NCBI GenBank assembly: GCA_003541895.1
Contig: DPLR01000305.1
Location: 1-8,125 of the forward strand
Direction: 5' to 3'
Source of the DNA: Cytophagales bacterium
GTDB lineage: Bacteria; Bacteroidota; Bacteroidia; Cytophagales; Cyclobacteriaceae
DNA: 8,125 nucleotides
The first letter of the stretch is position 1; every line of letters begins with the position of its first letter. Of this stretch, positions 1-7,843 are shown piece by piece. Below the pieces are notes generated by a model that was given only the letters and a program-made list of their open reading frames with translations, was not told the origin of the DNA and did no database searches. The translations under genes and the position numbers were made by a program.

Positions 1-362
1 TCAGAGGGTTGAAAAGAACCGAACAACGGAACTTTAATCCAGCGAGATGCATCGTTGATGCTAACACCAAATTTCAACGTGTACAATAACAACGGAACGC
101 TGATCCACAACGCAAGACGAGAAAGTTTTGAATAATAGCGATAATCGATTTTGTGCGCTACCCACATCGAAGCGAGACCCAACAACACCATCGATGTATG
201 TTTGAGCAAATACCATTCGGGTGAAGTAGTTTTCCTGTAAGCCAACGTTCCAATAGAACTATACACCACCAAAATACTGATCACCGACAGTGTAAATACC
301 ACCGCCCAGATCACGCGATCGCCTTGCAAATTTTTATCGGCCCACTCTTTAAATTTTTTCAT
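1..362 (-). CDS. ftsW: FtsW, septal peptidoglycan glycosyltransferase (SEDS family), N-terminal part
   Basis: The frame opens with ATG at 362-360 and runs off the left edge, giving the first 120 residues of a protein usually near 380-400 residues. Three hydrophobic segments are visible, at about residues 17-36, 52-69 and 82-98. They are followed by NDASRWI (103-109) and FQPS (117-120), which match the conserved SEDS loop that normally continues with an acidic residue; the two leftover bases, GA, fit Asp or Glu. SEDS proteins polymerise lipid II into glycan strands, and FtsW does so at the septum together with its partner transpeptidase FtsI, encoded four genes upstream. The start lies 12 bases after the murD stop, so coupling with murD is likely. 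No Shine-Dalgarno sequence is seen. RodA is the alternative SEDS family member, but the dcw context favours FtsW. Confidence 0.95.
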   Translation of the reverse strand, partial: MKKFKEWADKNLQGDRVIWAVVFTLSVISILVVYSSIGTLAYRKTTSPEWYLLKHTSMVLLGLASMWVAHKIDYRYYSKLSRLALWISVPLLLYTLKFGVSINDASRWIKVPLFGSFQPS

Positions 363-382
363 ATCAATAAAACTTTATTGAT
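363..382. repeat. Perfect inverted repeat across the murD stop and ftsW leader
   Basis: Arms ATCAATAAA (363-371) and TTTATTGAT (374-382) are exact reverse complements separated by two bases (AC). The repeat contains the last two murD sense codons, the murD stop codon and the entire 12-base spacer, and it ends one base before the ftsW ATG. In mRNA it could form an 8-base-pair, A/U-rich stem with a 4-base loop. As DNA it is a 20-base palindrome. There is no T-run typical of a terminator, and only one G-C pair per arm. A role in limiting ftsW initiation or as a protein site is inference only. Confidence 0.6.
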
Positions 383-1736
383 CAACGAGCTTAACTTCTT
401 TTTTTAATTCCAGCACGGCACTCCTAAATTGGTCCCCCCTGTCTTCATAATTTTTAAACAAATCAAAACTTGCGCATGCTGGTGAAAGCAATACTACGTC
501 TCCAGCCCTTGAAACTTTGAAAGCAAGGTTGACTGCCTCGACAACACTTTGCGTTTCGCAGATTACTTTCACTACGCCATCAAATGCATCGAATAATTTT
601 GAATTATCTTTTCCCAGGCAAATCAGCACCTTCACTTTCTTGCGCACTTGCTCTTCGATCAATTTGTAATCGTTGCCTTTGTCGATTCCCCCGGCAATCC
701 AAACAAGTGGCCCTTGGTAGCTTCCTAAACCATAAACAACCGAGTCAACATTAGTTGCTTTTGAATCATTAACAAACTCAACTCCATTGATCGTAGCCAC
801 CGACTCCAAACGATGTGGCGCATTTTTAAAAGTCTTCAACCCCACTCTAATAGTATCCATCGACACGCCTGCTGTATAAACTGCGGCTACGGCAGACATT
901 GTGTTGATCAAATTATGTGGCCCCTTAAGTGTTGTCTCATGCTGATAAAGATTGAACAACTGATGGTCTAATTCAAAGACCATGATGCGTCCATCGAAAT
1001 GCGCTTCTGCTTTGTTATTATTGAGTGCCACACGGATTTTCTCCGCAGGAATTTCGCGTTTGAATACTTCCGTCTCAATAATCTTGTCATCCGAAAAATA
1101 GATGAAGTAGTCACCGCCTTTCATCGACTGAGTCAATCTAAACTTTGAGTCGATGTAATTCTGCATTTGATACTCGTAGCGGTCCAAGTGATCGGGTGTG
1201 ATGTTGAGAAGAATGCCAATGTGTGGACGGAAATTTTTTGTTCCATCCAATTGAAAGCTGCTCACTTCAACCACATACCAATCGTGGTTTTCTTTAGCCA
1301 CTTTGCGCGCCAGACTTTCGCCAACGTTTCCAGCCAAAGCAACGTTCAAACCTGCGGACTTCATCAAATGATACGTCAACAAGGTGGTAGTGGTCTTTCC
1401 GTTCGTTCCCGTGATCGCAATTATTTTTCCCTTGATGAACCGGTAAGCAAACTCAAGCTCATCAATAATTTCAATTTTATTTTCCTTCGCTTTCTTGATT
1501 ACCTCGGCCTTGTCGGGAATGCCCGGGCTCTTGATAATAAGTGAGGCATCCAGAATTTTATCAAGCGAATGCTGCCCTTCTTCGAATGGAATATTTTCTG
1601 AGATGAGATCTTGCTTGTAATTTTCTTTGATCGCCTTCAGGTCGGAAACAAAGACATCGAAGCCTTTTACTTTCGCTAAAAGCGCAGCGCCAGTTCCGCT
1701 TTCTCCTCCGCCCAATATGACAACTCTTTTGCTCAT
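375..1736 (-). CDS. murD: MurD, UDP-N-acetylmuramoyl-L-alanine:D-glutamate ligase
   Basis: This cytoplasmic Mur ligase adds D-glutamate to UDP-MurNAc-L-Ala using ATP. Counting from the chosen start, the 453-residue product (usual family length about 440-450) has an N-terminal Rossmann-like domain opening with [10 protein letters not shown] (5-14), the ATP P-loop TGTNGKTT (109-116), a lysine at 198 in YIDSK placed like the carbamylated lysine of Mur ligases, [10 protein letters not shown] (178-187), NDSKATN (323-329), and the C-terminal signature [18 protein letters not shown] (417-434). I chose ATG at 1736-1734 because the conserved N-terminus begins there and because it overlaps the mraY stop as ATGA, a classic coupled junction. 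An upstream in-frame TTG at 1790 would add 18 residues inside mraY with no family similarity. The next gene, ftsW, starts 12 bases after the stop. Confidence 0.97.
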   Translation of the reverse strand: MSKRVVILGGGESGTGAALLAKVKGFDVFVSDLKAIKENYKQDLISENIPFEEGQHSLDKILDASLIIKSPGIPDKAEVIKKAKENKIEIIDELEFAYRFIKGKIIAITGTNGKTTTTLLTYHLMKSAGLNVALAGNVGESLARKVAKENHDWYVVEVSSFQLDGTKNFRPHIGILLNITPDHLDRYEYQMQNYIDSKFRLTQSMKGGDYFIYFSDDKIIETEVFKREIPAEKIRVALNNNKAEAHFDGRIMVFELDHQLFNLYQHETTLKGPHNLINTMSAVAAVYTAGVSMDTIRVGLKTFKNAPHRLESVATINGVEFVNDSKATNVDSVVYGLGSYQGPLVWIAGGIDKGNDYKLIEEQVRKKVKVLICLGKDNSKLFDAFDGVVKVICETQSVVEAVNLAFKVSRAGDVVLLSPACASFDLFKNYEDRGDQFRSAVLELKKEVKLVDQ

Positions 1737-2959
1737 CTCAATTTTAAAGTTGCAAGTGAAAGAATGGCCAACAGAATGCCCACAATCCAAAACCGAGTTA
1801 CGATTTTAGCTTCTGGAATATTTTTCTTTTGATAATGATGATGCAATGGCGACATCAAAAATATTCTTCTGCCCTCGCCATATTTTTTCTTCGTGTATTT
1901 GAAATAAGACACTTGCATAATCACCGAAACATTTTCTATAAGAAAGATTCCGCACAATAATGGAATCATCAACTCCTTTCGCACGGCCAAAGCCAACACA
2001 GCGATAATTCCGCCCAGCGATAAACTTCCCGTATCGCCCATAAAAACTTGCGCTGGATAAGCATTGTACCACAGGAAGCCGAGACACGCGCCAACAAATG
2101 CAGTACAAAAAATTACCAGCTCACTAAGATTCGGAATGTACATGATGTTGAGGTACGAGCTAAAGTCAACGCGACCCGAGAGGTACGCGAAGATAGCGAG
2201 CGTGAGGCCGATGATGCCCGAAGTGCCAGCTGCAAGGCCATCAATTCCATCGGTGATGTTGGCTCCGTTTGAAACTGCCGTGATGATCAAAATCACAACC
2301 AAAGTGTAAACAATCCATGTGTAATTTTTGTCGAGCCAAGAAATCAGAGTTGCGTAATCAAATTCATTGTTCTTAAAAAATGGAACAGTGGTCTTTGTTG
2401 ACTTCACATCTTTGTATTCCAATTTTTGTTCGTCTTGTAGATTGACCCACTCAATGCTCGCCAGTGAAGGTGATTTCACTTCACGAATAACAACATGGTC
2501 ATTGAAGTAAAGTGTTAATCCTACAATCAAACCGATACTCACTTGCCCTACAATTTTGAATCGGCCAGCAAGACCTTCTTTGTTTTTCTTAAACACTTTT
2601 ATATAGTCATCTAAGAAACCAATTACTCCTAACCAAACTGTTGTAGTGATCAAGAGGATGACGTAAACATTGTCGAGTTTTGCCATCAGCAAAGTTGGGA
2701 TGAGAATCGCAGCAATTATGATGAGTCCGCCCATGGTAGGCGTTCCCTTCTTTTGCATTTGTCCTTCAAGGCCGAGATCTCGGATATCTTCGCCTACTTG
2801 TTTTCGTCTCAAGAAAGAAATCAATTGACTACCAAATGTGATCGTGATCAAAAGTGAAAGCAATGCCGCTGCACCAGCGCGGAAAGAAATATATTGAAAC
2901 ACGCCTGCGCCAGGAATGTTGAATTGTTTATCTAGATATGTGAATAAATAGTATAGCAT
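1733..2959 (-). CDS. mraY: MraY, phospho-N-acetylmuramoyl-pentapeptide transferase
   Basis: This polytopic inner-membrane enzyme moves phospho-MurNAc-pentapeptide from UDP onto undecaprenyl phosphate, forming lipid I. Visible signatures are KKGTPTMGG (70-78), the Asp pair D117-D118 in [17 protein letters not shown] (234-245) with D237 and D240, [12 protein letters not shown] (306-317) with catalytic-type D309, and PLHHHY (371-376). Roughly ten hydrophobic segments are spread over 408 residues. Family members such as the E. coli enzyme have about 360. The surplus lies mainly in the loop between the fourth and fifth membrane segments (about residues 153-212), just before the conserved VPFFK (192-196). 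ATG at 2959-2957 overlaps the murE TAA by one base (TAATG), and the TGA stop overlaps the murD start. No Shine-Dalgarno sequence is present, so translation probably depends on coupling. All catalytic residues are retained. Confidence 0.97.
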   Translation of the reverse strand: MLYYLFTYLDKQFNIPGAGVFQYISFRAGAAALLSLLITITFGSQLISFLRRKQVGEDIRDLGLEGQMQKKGTPTMGGLIIIAAILIPTLLMAKLDNVYVILLITTTVWLGVIGFLDDYIKVFKKNKEGLAGRFKIVGQVSIGLIVGLTLYFNDHVVIREVKSPSLASIEWVNLQDEQKLEYKDVKSTKTTVPFFKNNEFDYATLISWLDKNYTWIVYTLVVILIITAVSNGANITDGIDGLAAGTSGIIGLTLAIFAYLSGRVDFSSYLNIMYIPNLSELVIFCTAFVGACLGFLWYNAYPAQVFMGDTGSLSLGGIIAVLALAVRKELMIPLLCGIFLIENVSVIMQVSYFKYTKKKYGEGRRIFLMSPLHHHYQKKNIPEAKIVTRFWIVGILLAILSLATLKLR

Positions 2960-4422
2960 TAATTCGCAAACATTTTTAGCATACGATCCAAAACCTCTTT
3001 ATCATCAAATGGATATTTTACTCCTTTAATTTCTTGATAGGTCTCGTGTCCTTTGCCCGCTACGAGAATGATGTCTTTCTCTTTTGCCAACATGCAAGCA
3101 GTCTTAATTGCTTCTTCTCGATCGGCCATCACTAATGTTTTCTTAGCTTCACTGATACCAACACCCTTTTGCATTTCTTTAATGATCTCCATTGGATCTT
3201 CGCTGCGCGGATTATCAGATGTAAAAATTACTTTGTTAGAATATTTACAGGCAATCGCAGCCATCAGTGGTCGCTTTGTTCTGTCGCGGTCACCACCACA
3301 GCCTATCACCGAAATCACATTTTCAGTTCCGGTTCTAAAATGCTCTATTGTCTCCAAAACATTTTTCAGCGCATCAGGTGTGTGTGCATAATCAACTATC
3401 GCTGTGAATTTTGAACCTGGCCTTACCAATTCAAATCTCCCATTTGCTCCAGTAAGCGCAGTCAATTTCAACAAGACAGTTTCTGAATCTTCTCCTAACA
3501 AACAAGCGGTTCCATAAACTGCAAGAAGGTTGTATGCATTAAAATCGCCAATGAGTTTGAACCACACATTTTTATTTGCCAACTCAAGTTCAAGACCGAT
3601 GAGCGAATTCGTGATGATCTTCGATTTAAAATCGGCAATCTTTTTTAACGCGTATGTTTTCTTTTGTGCTTTGGTGTTTTGCAACATCACCATGCCGCGC
3701 TTATCATCGCTGTTCACCAGTGCAAATGCATCAGACGATAAGCCATCAAAAAAACCCTTTTTCGCTCGGATGTAACTTTCAAACGTGTGGTGATAATCAA
3801 GATGGTCGTGTGTGATGTTGGTGAAAATCGCTCCAACAAAATGGAGACCTTCAATCCTCCCTTGGTCAACGGCATGCGAACTCACTTCCATAAAACAATG
3901 GGTGCATCCGGCTTCCAACATTTGATTCAACAATTCATTGATCTGTATCGGATCGGGAGTAGTATGTGTGGCAGCGATGTCTTTGTCAACAATCTTATTC
4001 ACAACTGTGGACAACATTCCAACTTTGTAACCGAGTTCTTTAAAAAGTTTGTAGAGCAGCGTTACAATAGTTGTCTTTCCATTCGTTCCTGTTACGCCAA
4101 CCAGTTTTAATTTTTGTGAAGGATTGCCAAAAAAATTAGAAGTGATGATACCGAGCGCCTTAGCACTTTTCTTTACCGTGATGAAAGTAGCTCTTGTTGA
4201 AATAGCTTCTGGTAACTTCTCGCAGACAATTACACTGGCACCTTTCTCAATCGCTGTTTCAATAAATTCATGACCATCGGCTTGATGACCTTTTATAGCA
4301 ACAAACAAATACCCGGGCTTCACTTTGCGCGAGTCAAATGCAACACCCACAATATCGAGGTCCATTTCACCCAACGTAGAGGTGAGGTTCACCTTATATA
4401 ATATGTCGCGCAGTGCGGCCAT
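2959..4422 (-). CDS. murE: MurE, UDP-MurNAc-L-Ala-D-Glu:meso-diaminopimelate ligase
   Basis: This cytoplasmic ATP-dependent ligase adds the third stem-peptide residue. From ATG at 4422-4420 the product has 487 residues, close to the usual 490-500. It shows an N-terminal UDP-substrate domain with [10 protein letters not shown] (28-37), the P-loop VTGTNGKTT (110-118), THTTPD (152-157), the motif AKKGFF (220-225) with a lysine placed for carbamylation (K221), YAHTPDALK (345-353), the DNPR tetrapeptide (403-406) and GKGHE (456-460). DNPR is the family signature for meso-diaminopimelate, as opposed to the lysine-adding enzymes, so the wall is predicted to be of the DAP type. A TTG directly before the ATG could also start the frame and add one residue. 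ATG is preferred: it shares one base with the ftsI stop (TGATG). The stop shares one base with the mraY start. murF, which often follows murE in other phyla, is absent here. Confidence 0.97.
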   Translation of the reverse strand: MAALRDILYKVNLTSTLGEMDLDIVGVAFDSRKVKPGYLFVAIKGHQADGHEFIETAIEKGASVIVCEKLPEAISTRATFITVKKSAKALGIITSNFFGNPSQKLKLVGVTGTNGKTTIVTLLYKLFKELGYKVGMLSTVVNKIVDKDIAATHTTPDPIQINELLNQMLEAGCTHCFMEVSSHAVDQGRIEGLHFVGAIFTNITHDHLDYHHTFESYIRAKKGFFDGLSSDAFALVNSDDKRGMVMLQNTKAQKKTYALKKIADFKSKIITNSLIGLELELANKNVWFKLIGDFNAYNLLAVYGTACLLGEDSETVLLKLTALTGANGRFELVRPGSKFTAIVDYAHTPDALKNVLETIEHFRTGTENVISVIGCGGDRDRTKRPLMAAIACKYSNKVIFTSDNPRSEDPMEIIKEMQKGVGISEAKKTLVMADREEAIKTACMLAKEKDIILVAGKGHETYQEIKGVKYPFDDKEVLDRMLKMFAN

Positions 4423-6509
4423 CAACTTAGTTTCAAATAAATTTTATTTCCCTTCGTAATTCTAGTTCCAGGTGCAAGCGATTGTTCAGCTACTCGTCCT
4501 TTGCCTCCATAATAAACTCGAAGCCCGGATTTTTCCAGCAAATAGATGGCATCGCGGAAAGTCATTCCGGTTACATTCGGAACAAGATCTTTGATGATTG
4601 AATTTTTTTTCAACGTAACTGCCGTAGCATCTTTTGATGCGCGCACCCATTCTTCTTCCGTTGCTGAGTGATTTGAAACTCCAAGCTCGTTACACAACAT
4701 CGCTACCTCCTCGTGTTTGCCAGCACGAATCACAGGGACTGACTCTTCGCCTTTTGCAATTTTTTGCTCCATGGGTGAATGAAGATTCAAATCGCGTGCG
4801 TAAATATTATCGGCTATGTCTTTGAATACCGGGCCGGCCACACTGTTTCCATATTGATAAATTCCCTTCGGGTTTTTGATCAATACGATAGCAGAATACT
4901 TTGGCGCATGCGCAGGGAAATAGCCAACGAAAGAGGTGATGTATTTTTTTTCGTAATGACCATCTTTCAAAATTTGTGCGGTTCCTGTTTTGCCAGCAAT
5001 TCGATAATAGGTGTTCTTTAGATTCTTTGCCGTTCCTTGCTCGACTACACCTTCCAATAAAAGTTTAAGTTGAGCCAACGTTTTGTTTGAACAGATTTTT
5101 GAAACCATAGTCTCGGTTTCAAATTCTTGAAGCACCTTATCGCCTTGGGTAACTGCCGTAACAAAAATAGGTTTAACCATTTTCCCCTCATTGGCCACAG
5201 CGTTGTACAAAGCCAGTGTATGCAATGGAGAAATTTCAAATCCATAACCGTACGCCATCCAAGGCAACGTGATACCACTCCAATTTTTATCTTTTGGTCT
5301 CGTGATTTTAGGGTACGACTCACCTGTGATTTGGAGACCCAGAGGTTTTGACAATTTTAATTCATCAACGTAGTTCAAAAATTTCTCAGGCTTGGTACCG
5401 AAATATTTGTCGAGCAACTTAGCCATGGCAATGTTGGAGGAGACTTCAAATGCTTTTTGAATGGACACTCTTCCGTAGCCACCTTCTTCATGGTCTTTCA
5501 CTTTCTTGTTGTAAAAGGTGTACTCTCCTTTACCTGTATTGATACTGTCCTTCAACTCAATGTTCGTGTCTTCAAGCAACGCCATCATCGTTACTAATTT
5601 GAAAGTTGAACCGGGCTCGAAAGATCCACCCACGGCATGATTGAATTTTTCGATGTACGAATCACCCTCTTTCGTCAAATTAGAAATGGCTTTGATGTGA
5701 CCCGTTTTCACTTCCATCACCACCACCGTTCCTTCATCGGCATCGTGCGATTCCATGGCATGATGAAGAGATGTTTCGGCAACATCTTGCAAATTGATAT
5801 CAATGGTTGTGCGAATATCAAGTCCATCAACAGCCTTGATATTGTTTCCATCGAACACGGGCTTCCAAGTGGCTCCCGCAATTTTTTGAAATAAAGCTTC
5901 GCCATCTTGGCCGCCAAGAACTTGATTGAAACTGTAATCCAGACCAGCTCCCTTATTGTCTTCGTTTACAAAGCCGATCGTTCTTCGACTGAGATTGGCA
6001 AATGGATGATAACGCACATCCATCTTCTCAAAAATTACACCGCCCTTGTAGCGACCTTCTCGGAAGATCGGCCACGAGGTCATCTCCTTTTTTGCTTGAT
6101 AATTAATTTGTTTGCGATTAATGGTGAGATACTGTTTACCTGACGCGCGTGCATCCTTCAAAATCTCCTTGTATTCTTTGGCGGATCTGTCTTTATAAAA
6201 GTGAGCCAGGTTTTGTGAAAGTGAATCGATGCCTTTCTTGAAAACATCTTCTTTCACTAGCGTGGGATCGATGGCCACTTTGTAAAATGGCAATGAAGTT
6301 GCCAACAGACTTTCATTGTCTGAATAAATGTTTCCGCGAGTGGCTTTGATTTTTTTGTAGTCGAACATAGTTTCCTCAGCCATCTTCGCCCACTTTTCAC
6401 CCTCAATCATTTGAATGTGCCCCACTTTTGCGGCTACACAGACGGCAAAAATCAACACACCCAAAAAGGCAATGCGTACTCTTATTAATATGGACTTCTT
6501 AATATTCAC
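4422..6509 (-). CDS. ftsI: FtsI-type class B penicillin-binding protein with C-terminal PASTA domain (septal transpeptidase)
   Basis: The 695-residue product is a DD-transpeptidase that crosslinks septal peptidoglycan in the periplasm. It has a short cytoplasmic tail and one membrane anchor (about residues 9-28). A PBP dimerisation region (about 55-220) opens with ATRGNIYSDNESLLATS (56-72), and the transpeptidase domain spans about 255-570. The three catalytic motifs are intact: S301-T-F-K304, S357-S-N359 and K507-T-G509. A linker leads to one PASTA domain (about 638-695) containing VPNVTGMTFRDAIYLLEKSG. Enterobacterial FtsI has no PASTA domain and is near 590 residues. The start is GTG at 6509-6507, inside the last codons of ftsL (11-base overlap). 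The next Met codon lies after the membrane anchor and so cannot be the start. The genes on either side and the partner ftsW downstream support a divisome role over an elongation role (PBP2/MrdA). Confidence 0.95.
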   Translation of the reverse strand: MNIKKSILIRVRIAFLGVLIFAVCVAAKVGHIQMIEGEKWAKMAEETMFDYKKIKATRGNIYSDNESLLATSLPFYKVAIDPTLVKEDVFKKGIDSLSQNLAHFYKDRSAKEYKEILKDARASGKQYLTINRKQINYQAKKEMTSWPIFREGRYKGGVIFEKMDVRYHPFANLSRRTIGFVNEDNKGAGLDYSFNQVLGGQDGEALFQKIAGATWKPVFDGNNIKAVDGLDIRTTIDINLQDVAETSLHHAMESHDADEGTVVVMEVKTGHIKAISNLTKEGDSYIEKFNHAVGGSFEPGSTFKLVTMMALLEDTNIELKDSINTGKGEYTFYNKKVKDHEEGGYGRVSIQKAFEVSSNIAMAKLLDKYFGTKPEKFLNYVDELKLSKPLGLQITGESYPKITRPKDKNWSGITLPWMAYGYGFEISPLHTLALYNAVANEGKMVKPIFVTAVTQGDKVLQEFETETMVSKICSNKTLAQLKLLLEGVVEQGTAKNLKNTYYRIAGKTGTAQILKDGHYEKKYITSFVGYFPAHAPKYSAIVLIKNPKGIYQYGNSVAGPVFKDIADNIYARDLNLHSPMEQKIAKGEESVPVIRAGKHEEVAMLCNELGVSNHSATEEEWVRASKDATAVTLKKNSIIKDLVPNVTGMTFRDAIYLLEKSGLRVYYGGKGRVAEQSLAPGTRITKGNKIYLKLS

Positions 6510-6897
6510 CTTTCTTTACTACAACTTTAAATGGAGGTCGTAAACTTTCTTCCAAGCCGATTGACTTCACGCGTTTGGCTACTTCGCTTTGTTTGCTGGC
6601 AAACATTACATCAGCTTTAAGAGTCGTGAAGTCAGCACGCAAATCTTCCACTTCGCTTTCCATTCGGTCGATGGTGCGGGTGGTTTTATCGGCATAATGC
6701 GTATTGCTGATATAGACCAAACCGAGGAAGACTACGAATAAAATTTTGGGCAGATATTGAACAGGAAATCCTTCCTCGAAATAACTCTCGAGTTTCAGTT
6801 TTTTCTCTAGACCCGAAAAAGCGCTCTTTCCTTCTTTCGGAGGTTTTACTTTCGCTTCGTTTCCTTTTTCTGGCTCTATCCTAAATTTATTTTCCAT
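6499..6897 (-). CDS. ftsL: FtsL-type divisome membrane protein
   Basis: This is a small bitopic protein of 132 residues. It has a charged cytoplasmic tail (1-48, rich in Lys and Glu), one hydrophobic segment at about 49-65, and a periplasmic part whose region 68-112 has heptad-like spacing and is rich in Glu, Asp, Arg and Lys, consistent with a coiled coil. The end reads KSIGLEESLRPPFKVVVKKG (111-130); the GL-followed-by-PP-and-hydrophobic-strand layout resembles the juxtamembrane end of FtsL. In known divisomes FtsL pairs with FtsB and FtsQ and helps activate FtsW-FtsI. The assignment rests more on position (between rsmH and ftsI, where ftsL lies in most dcw clusters) and topology than on sequence, because FtsL is poorly conserved. 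The start ATG at 6897-6895 is 7 bases after the rsmH stop. Its 3' end overlaps ftsI by 11 bases. Confidence 0.85.
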   Translation of the reverse strand: MENKFRIEPEKGNEAKVKPPKEGKSAFSGLEKKLKLESYFEEGFPVQYLPKILFVVFLGLVYISNTHYADKTTRTIDRMESEVEDLRADFTTLKADVMFASKQSEVAKRVKSIGLEESLRPPFKVVVKKGEY

Positions 6898-6904
6898 TTC
6901 TGTA

Positions 6905-7843
6905 TTACAACTTCTCTGCTATTCTAAGTTTCGCACTTCGTGCTCTATTATTGACTTCTATCTCTTCGGCTGAAGCTTCCATCGGTTTTCGGGTTACGGC
7001 CTCAAAAGGCTTTAACTTGTTTCCGAAAAAATCTTTCTCTACTTCGCCAAACATTTTGCCGGTGTTGATGTAGTTCTTCACCAACCGATCTTCCAACGAA
7101 TGGTAACTCATCACTACCAGCCTTCCACCTTTCTCCATTACTTCGCCACACTGGTGCAAAAAATCTTCAAGTGCTTGCATCTCTTCGTTCACTTCGATGC
7201 GCAACGCCTGAAACACCTGGGCGAAATATTTATTCTCTTTCCCACGGGGGGCAACTGACTGCAAAGCATTTTTCAGATCGAGGGTGGTTTCTAGTCGCTT
7301 CTCATTTCTCTTCATTACCACCGCCTTCGCTGCCGTCTTTGCATTTTTCAACTCGCCATACATTCCAAAAATTTTGTGCAGTTGCTCTTCGCTATAACTA
7401 TTCAAAATTTTGGCGGCCGTTGTTTTCGCTTTGCGATCCATTCGCATGTCGAGCGGGCCATCATAGCGAGTGGAAAATCCACGCGATGCCTCATCGATTT
7501 GATGCGATGAAATTCCTAAGTCAGCCAGTATGCCGTTTACTTTGGTTACTCCATTCAATTTCAGGTACTGTTTCATGAACCTGAAATTCGATTGACAAAA
7601 TGTGAAAGAACGATGCTGTATTTTCTCTGCTTCCTTTTTTGCGTCTTCGTCTTGGTCAAAAGCGATCAACCTCCCTCCCTTCAGCCTTTCCAAGATCGCC
7701 ATGCTGTGGCCACCACCACCAAACGTTACGTCTACATAAATGCCTTCGGGATTGATTTGCAATCCTTCAATGCACTCGCGAAGCATGACTGGGTTGTGGT
7801 AACCTCTGGTTTCTGGTTTCTGGTTTCTGGTCGTAGAGTCCAT
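6905..7843 (-). CDS. rsmH: RsmH (MraW), 16S rRNA cytosine-1402 N4-methyltransferase
   Basis: This SAM-dependent methyltransferase modifies C1402 in the ribosomal P-site region, and its gene commonly follows mraZ. The 312-residue product (usual about 300-315) shows GYHNPVML (14-21), the SAM-binding motif YVDVTFGGGGHS (36-47), LADLGISSHQID (106-117), the DGPLDMRM motif (128-135), QALRIEVNEE (212-221), SYHSLEDR (246-253) and the C-terminal NNRARSAKLRIAEK (298-311). The start is ATG at 7843-7841. The codon just before it is an in-frame TAG and the next Met (M20) is inside the conserved core, so this is the only reasonable ATG. Residues 1-13 are not family-like: codons for about residues 5-13 come from a 7-base tandem repeat and read as TRNQKPETR. 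No Shine-Dalgarno sequence is visible; upstream is another 7-base repeat array. The mraZ gene ends 42 bases before, and ftsL begins 7 bases after. Confidence 0.97.
   Translation of the reverse strand: MDSTTRNQKPETRGYHNPVMLRECIEGLQINPEGIYVDVTFGGGGHSMAILERLKGGRLIAFDQDEDAKKEAEKIQHRSFTFCQSNFRFMKQYLKLNGVTKVNGILADLGISSHQIDEASRGFSTRYDGPLDMRMDRKAKTTAAKILNSYSEEQLHKIFGMYGELKNAKTAAKAVVMKRNEKRLETTLDLKNALQSVAPRGKENKYFAQVFQALRIEVNEEMQALEDFLHQCGEVMEKGGRLVVMSYHSLEDRLVKNYINTGKMFGEVEKDFFGNKLKPFEAVTRKPMEASAEEIEVNNRARSAKLRIAEKL
7803..7830. repeat. 7-base tandem repeat inside the 5' end of rsmH
   Basis: The plus strand reads TTTCTGG three times in exact succession (7810-7816, 7817-7823, 7824-7830), preceded by a variant copy CCTCTGG (7803-7809). 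Period-7 identity holds from 7806 to 7830. In rsmH sense the unit is CCAGAAA. Since 7 is not a multiple of 3, three units make one 7-codon cycle, and gain or loss of one unit would shift the rsmH frame. The unit is related to that of the array at 7846-7880 (common form TTTCYRG). Confidence 0.9.

Noticed and set aside
363..382. The murD-ftsW inverted repeat as a transcription terminator
   Set aside because: The stem is A/T-rich with a single G-C pair per arm and no following T-run, and a terminator before ftsW would split an evident operon.
1167..1544. A 125-residue plus-strand frame opposite murD
   Set aside because: It is antisense to conserved murD coding sequence and shows no motif or plausible start context.
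1737..1790. An 18-residue N-terminal extension of murD from a TTG at 1790
   Set aside because: It lies fully within mraY, has no family-like sequence, and the conserved MurD N-terminus begins at the ATG that overlaps the mraY stop.
1806..2108. A 100-residue minus-strand frame inside mraY
   Set aside because: It is an out-of-frame reading of mraY, whose own frame contains the catalytic FMGDTG and HHH motifs over the same bases.
4423..4425. TTG start for murE one codon upstream of the ATG
   Set aside because: It would add a single residue; ATG is the stronger codon and forms the TGATG junction with ftsI. It cannot be excluded but has no consequence.
7171..7578. A 135-residue plus-strand frame opposite rsmH
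   Set aside because: It is antisense to a strongly conserved gene, is rich in Ser, Leu, Arg and His as expected of a shadow frame, and has no recognisable domain.
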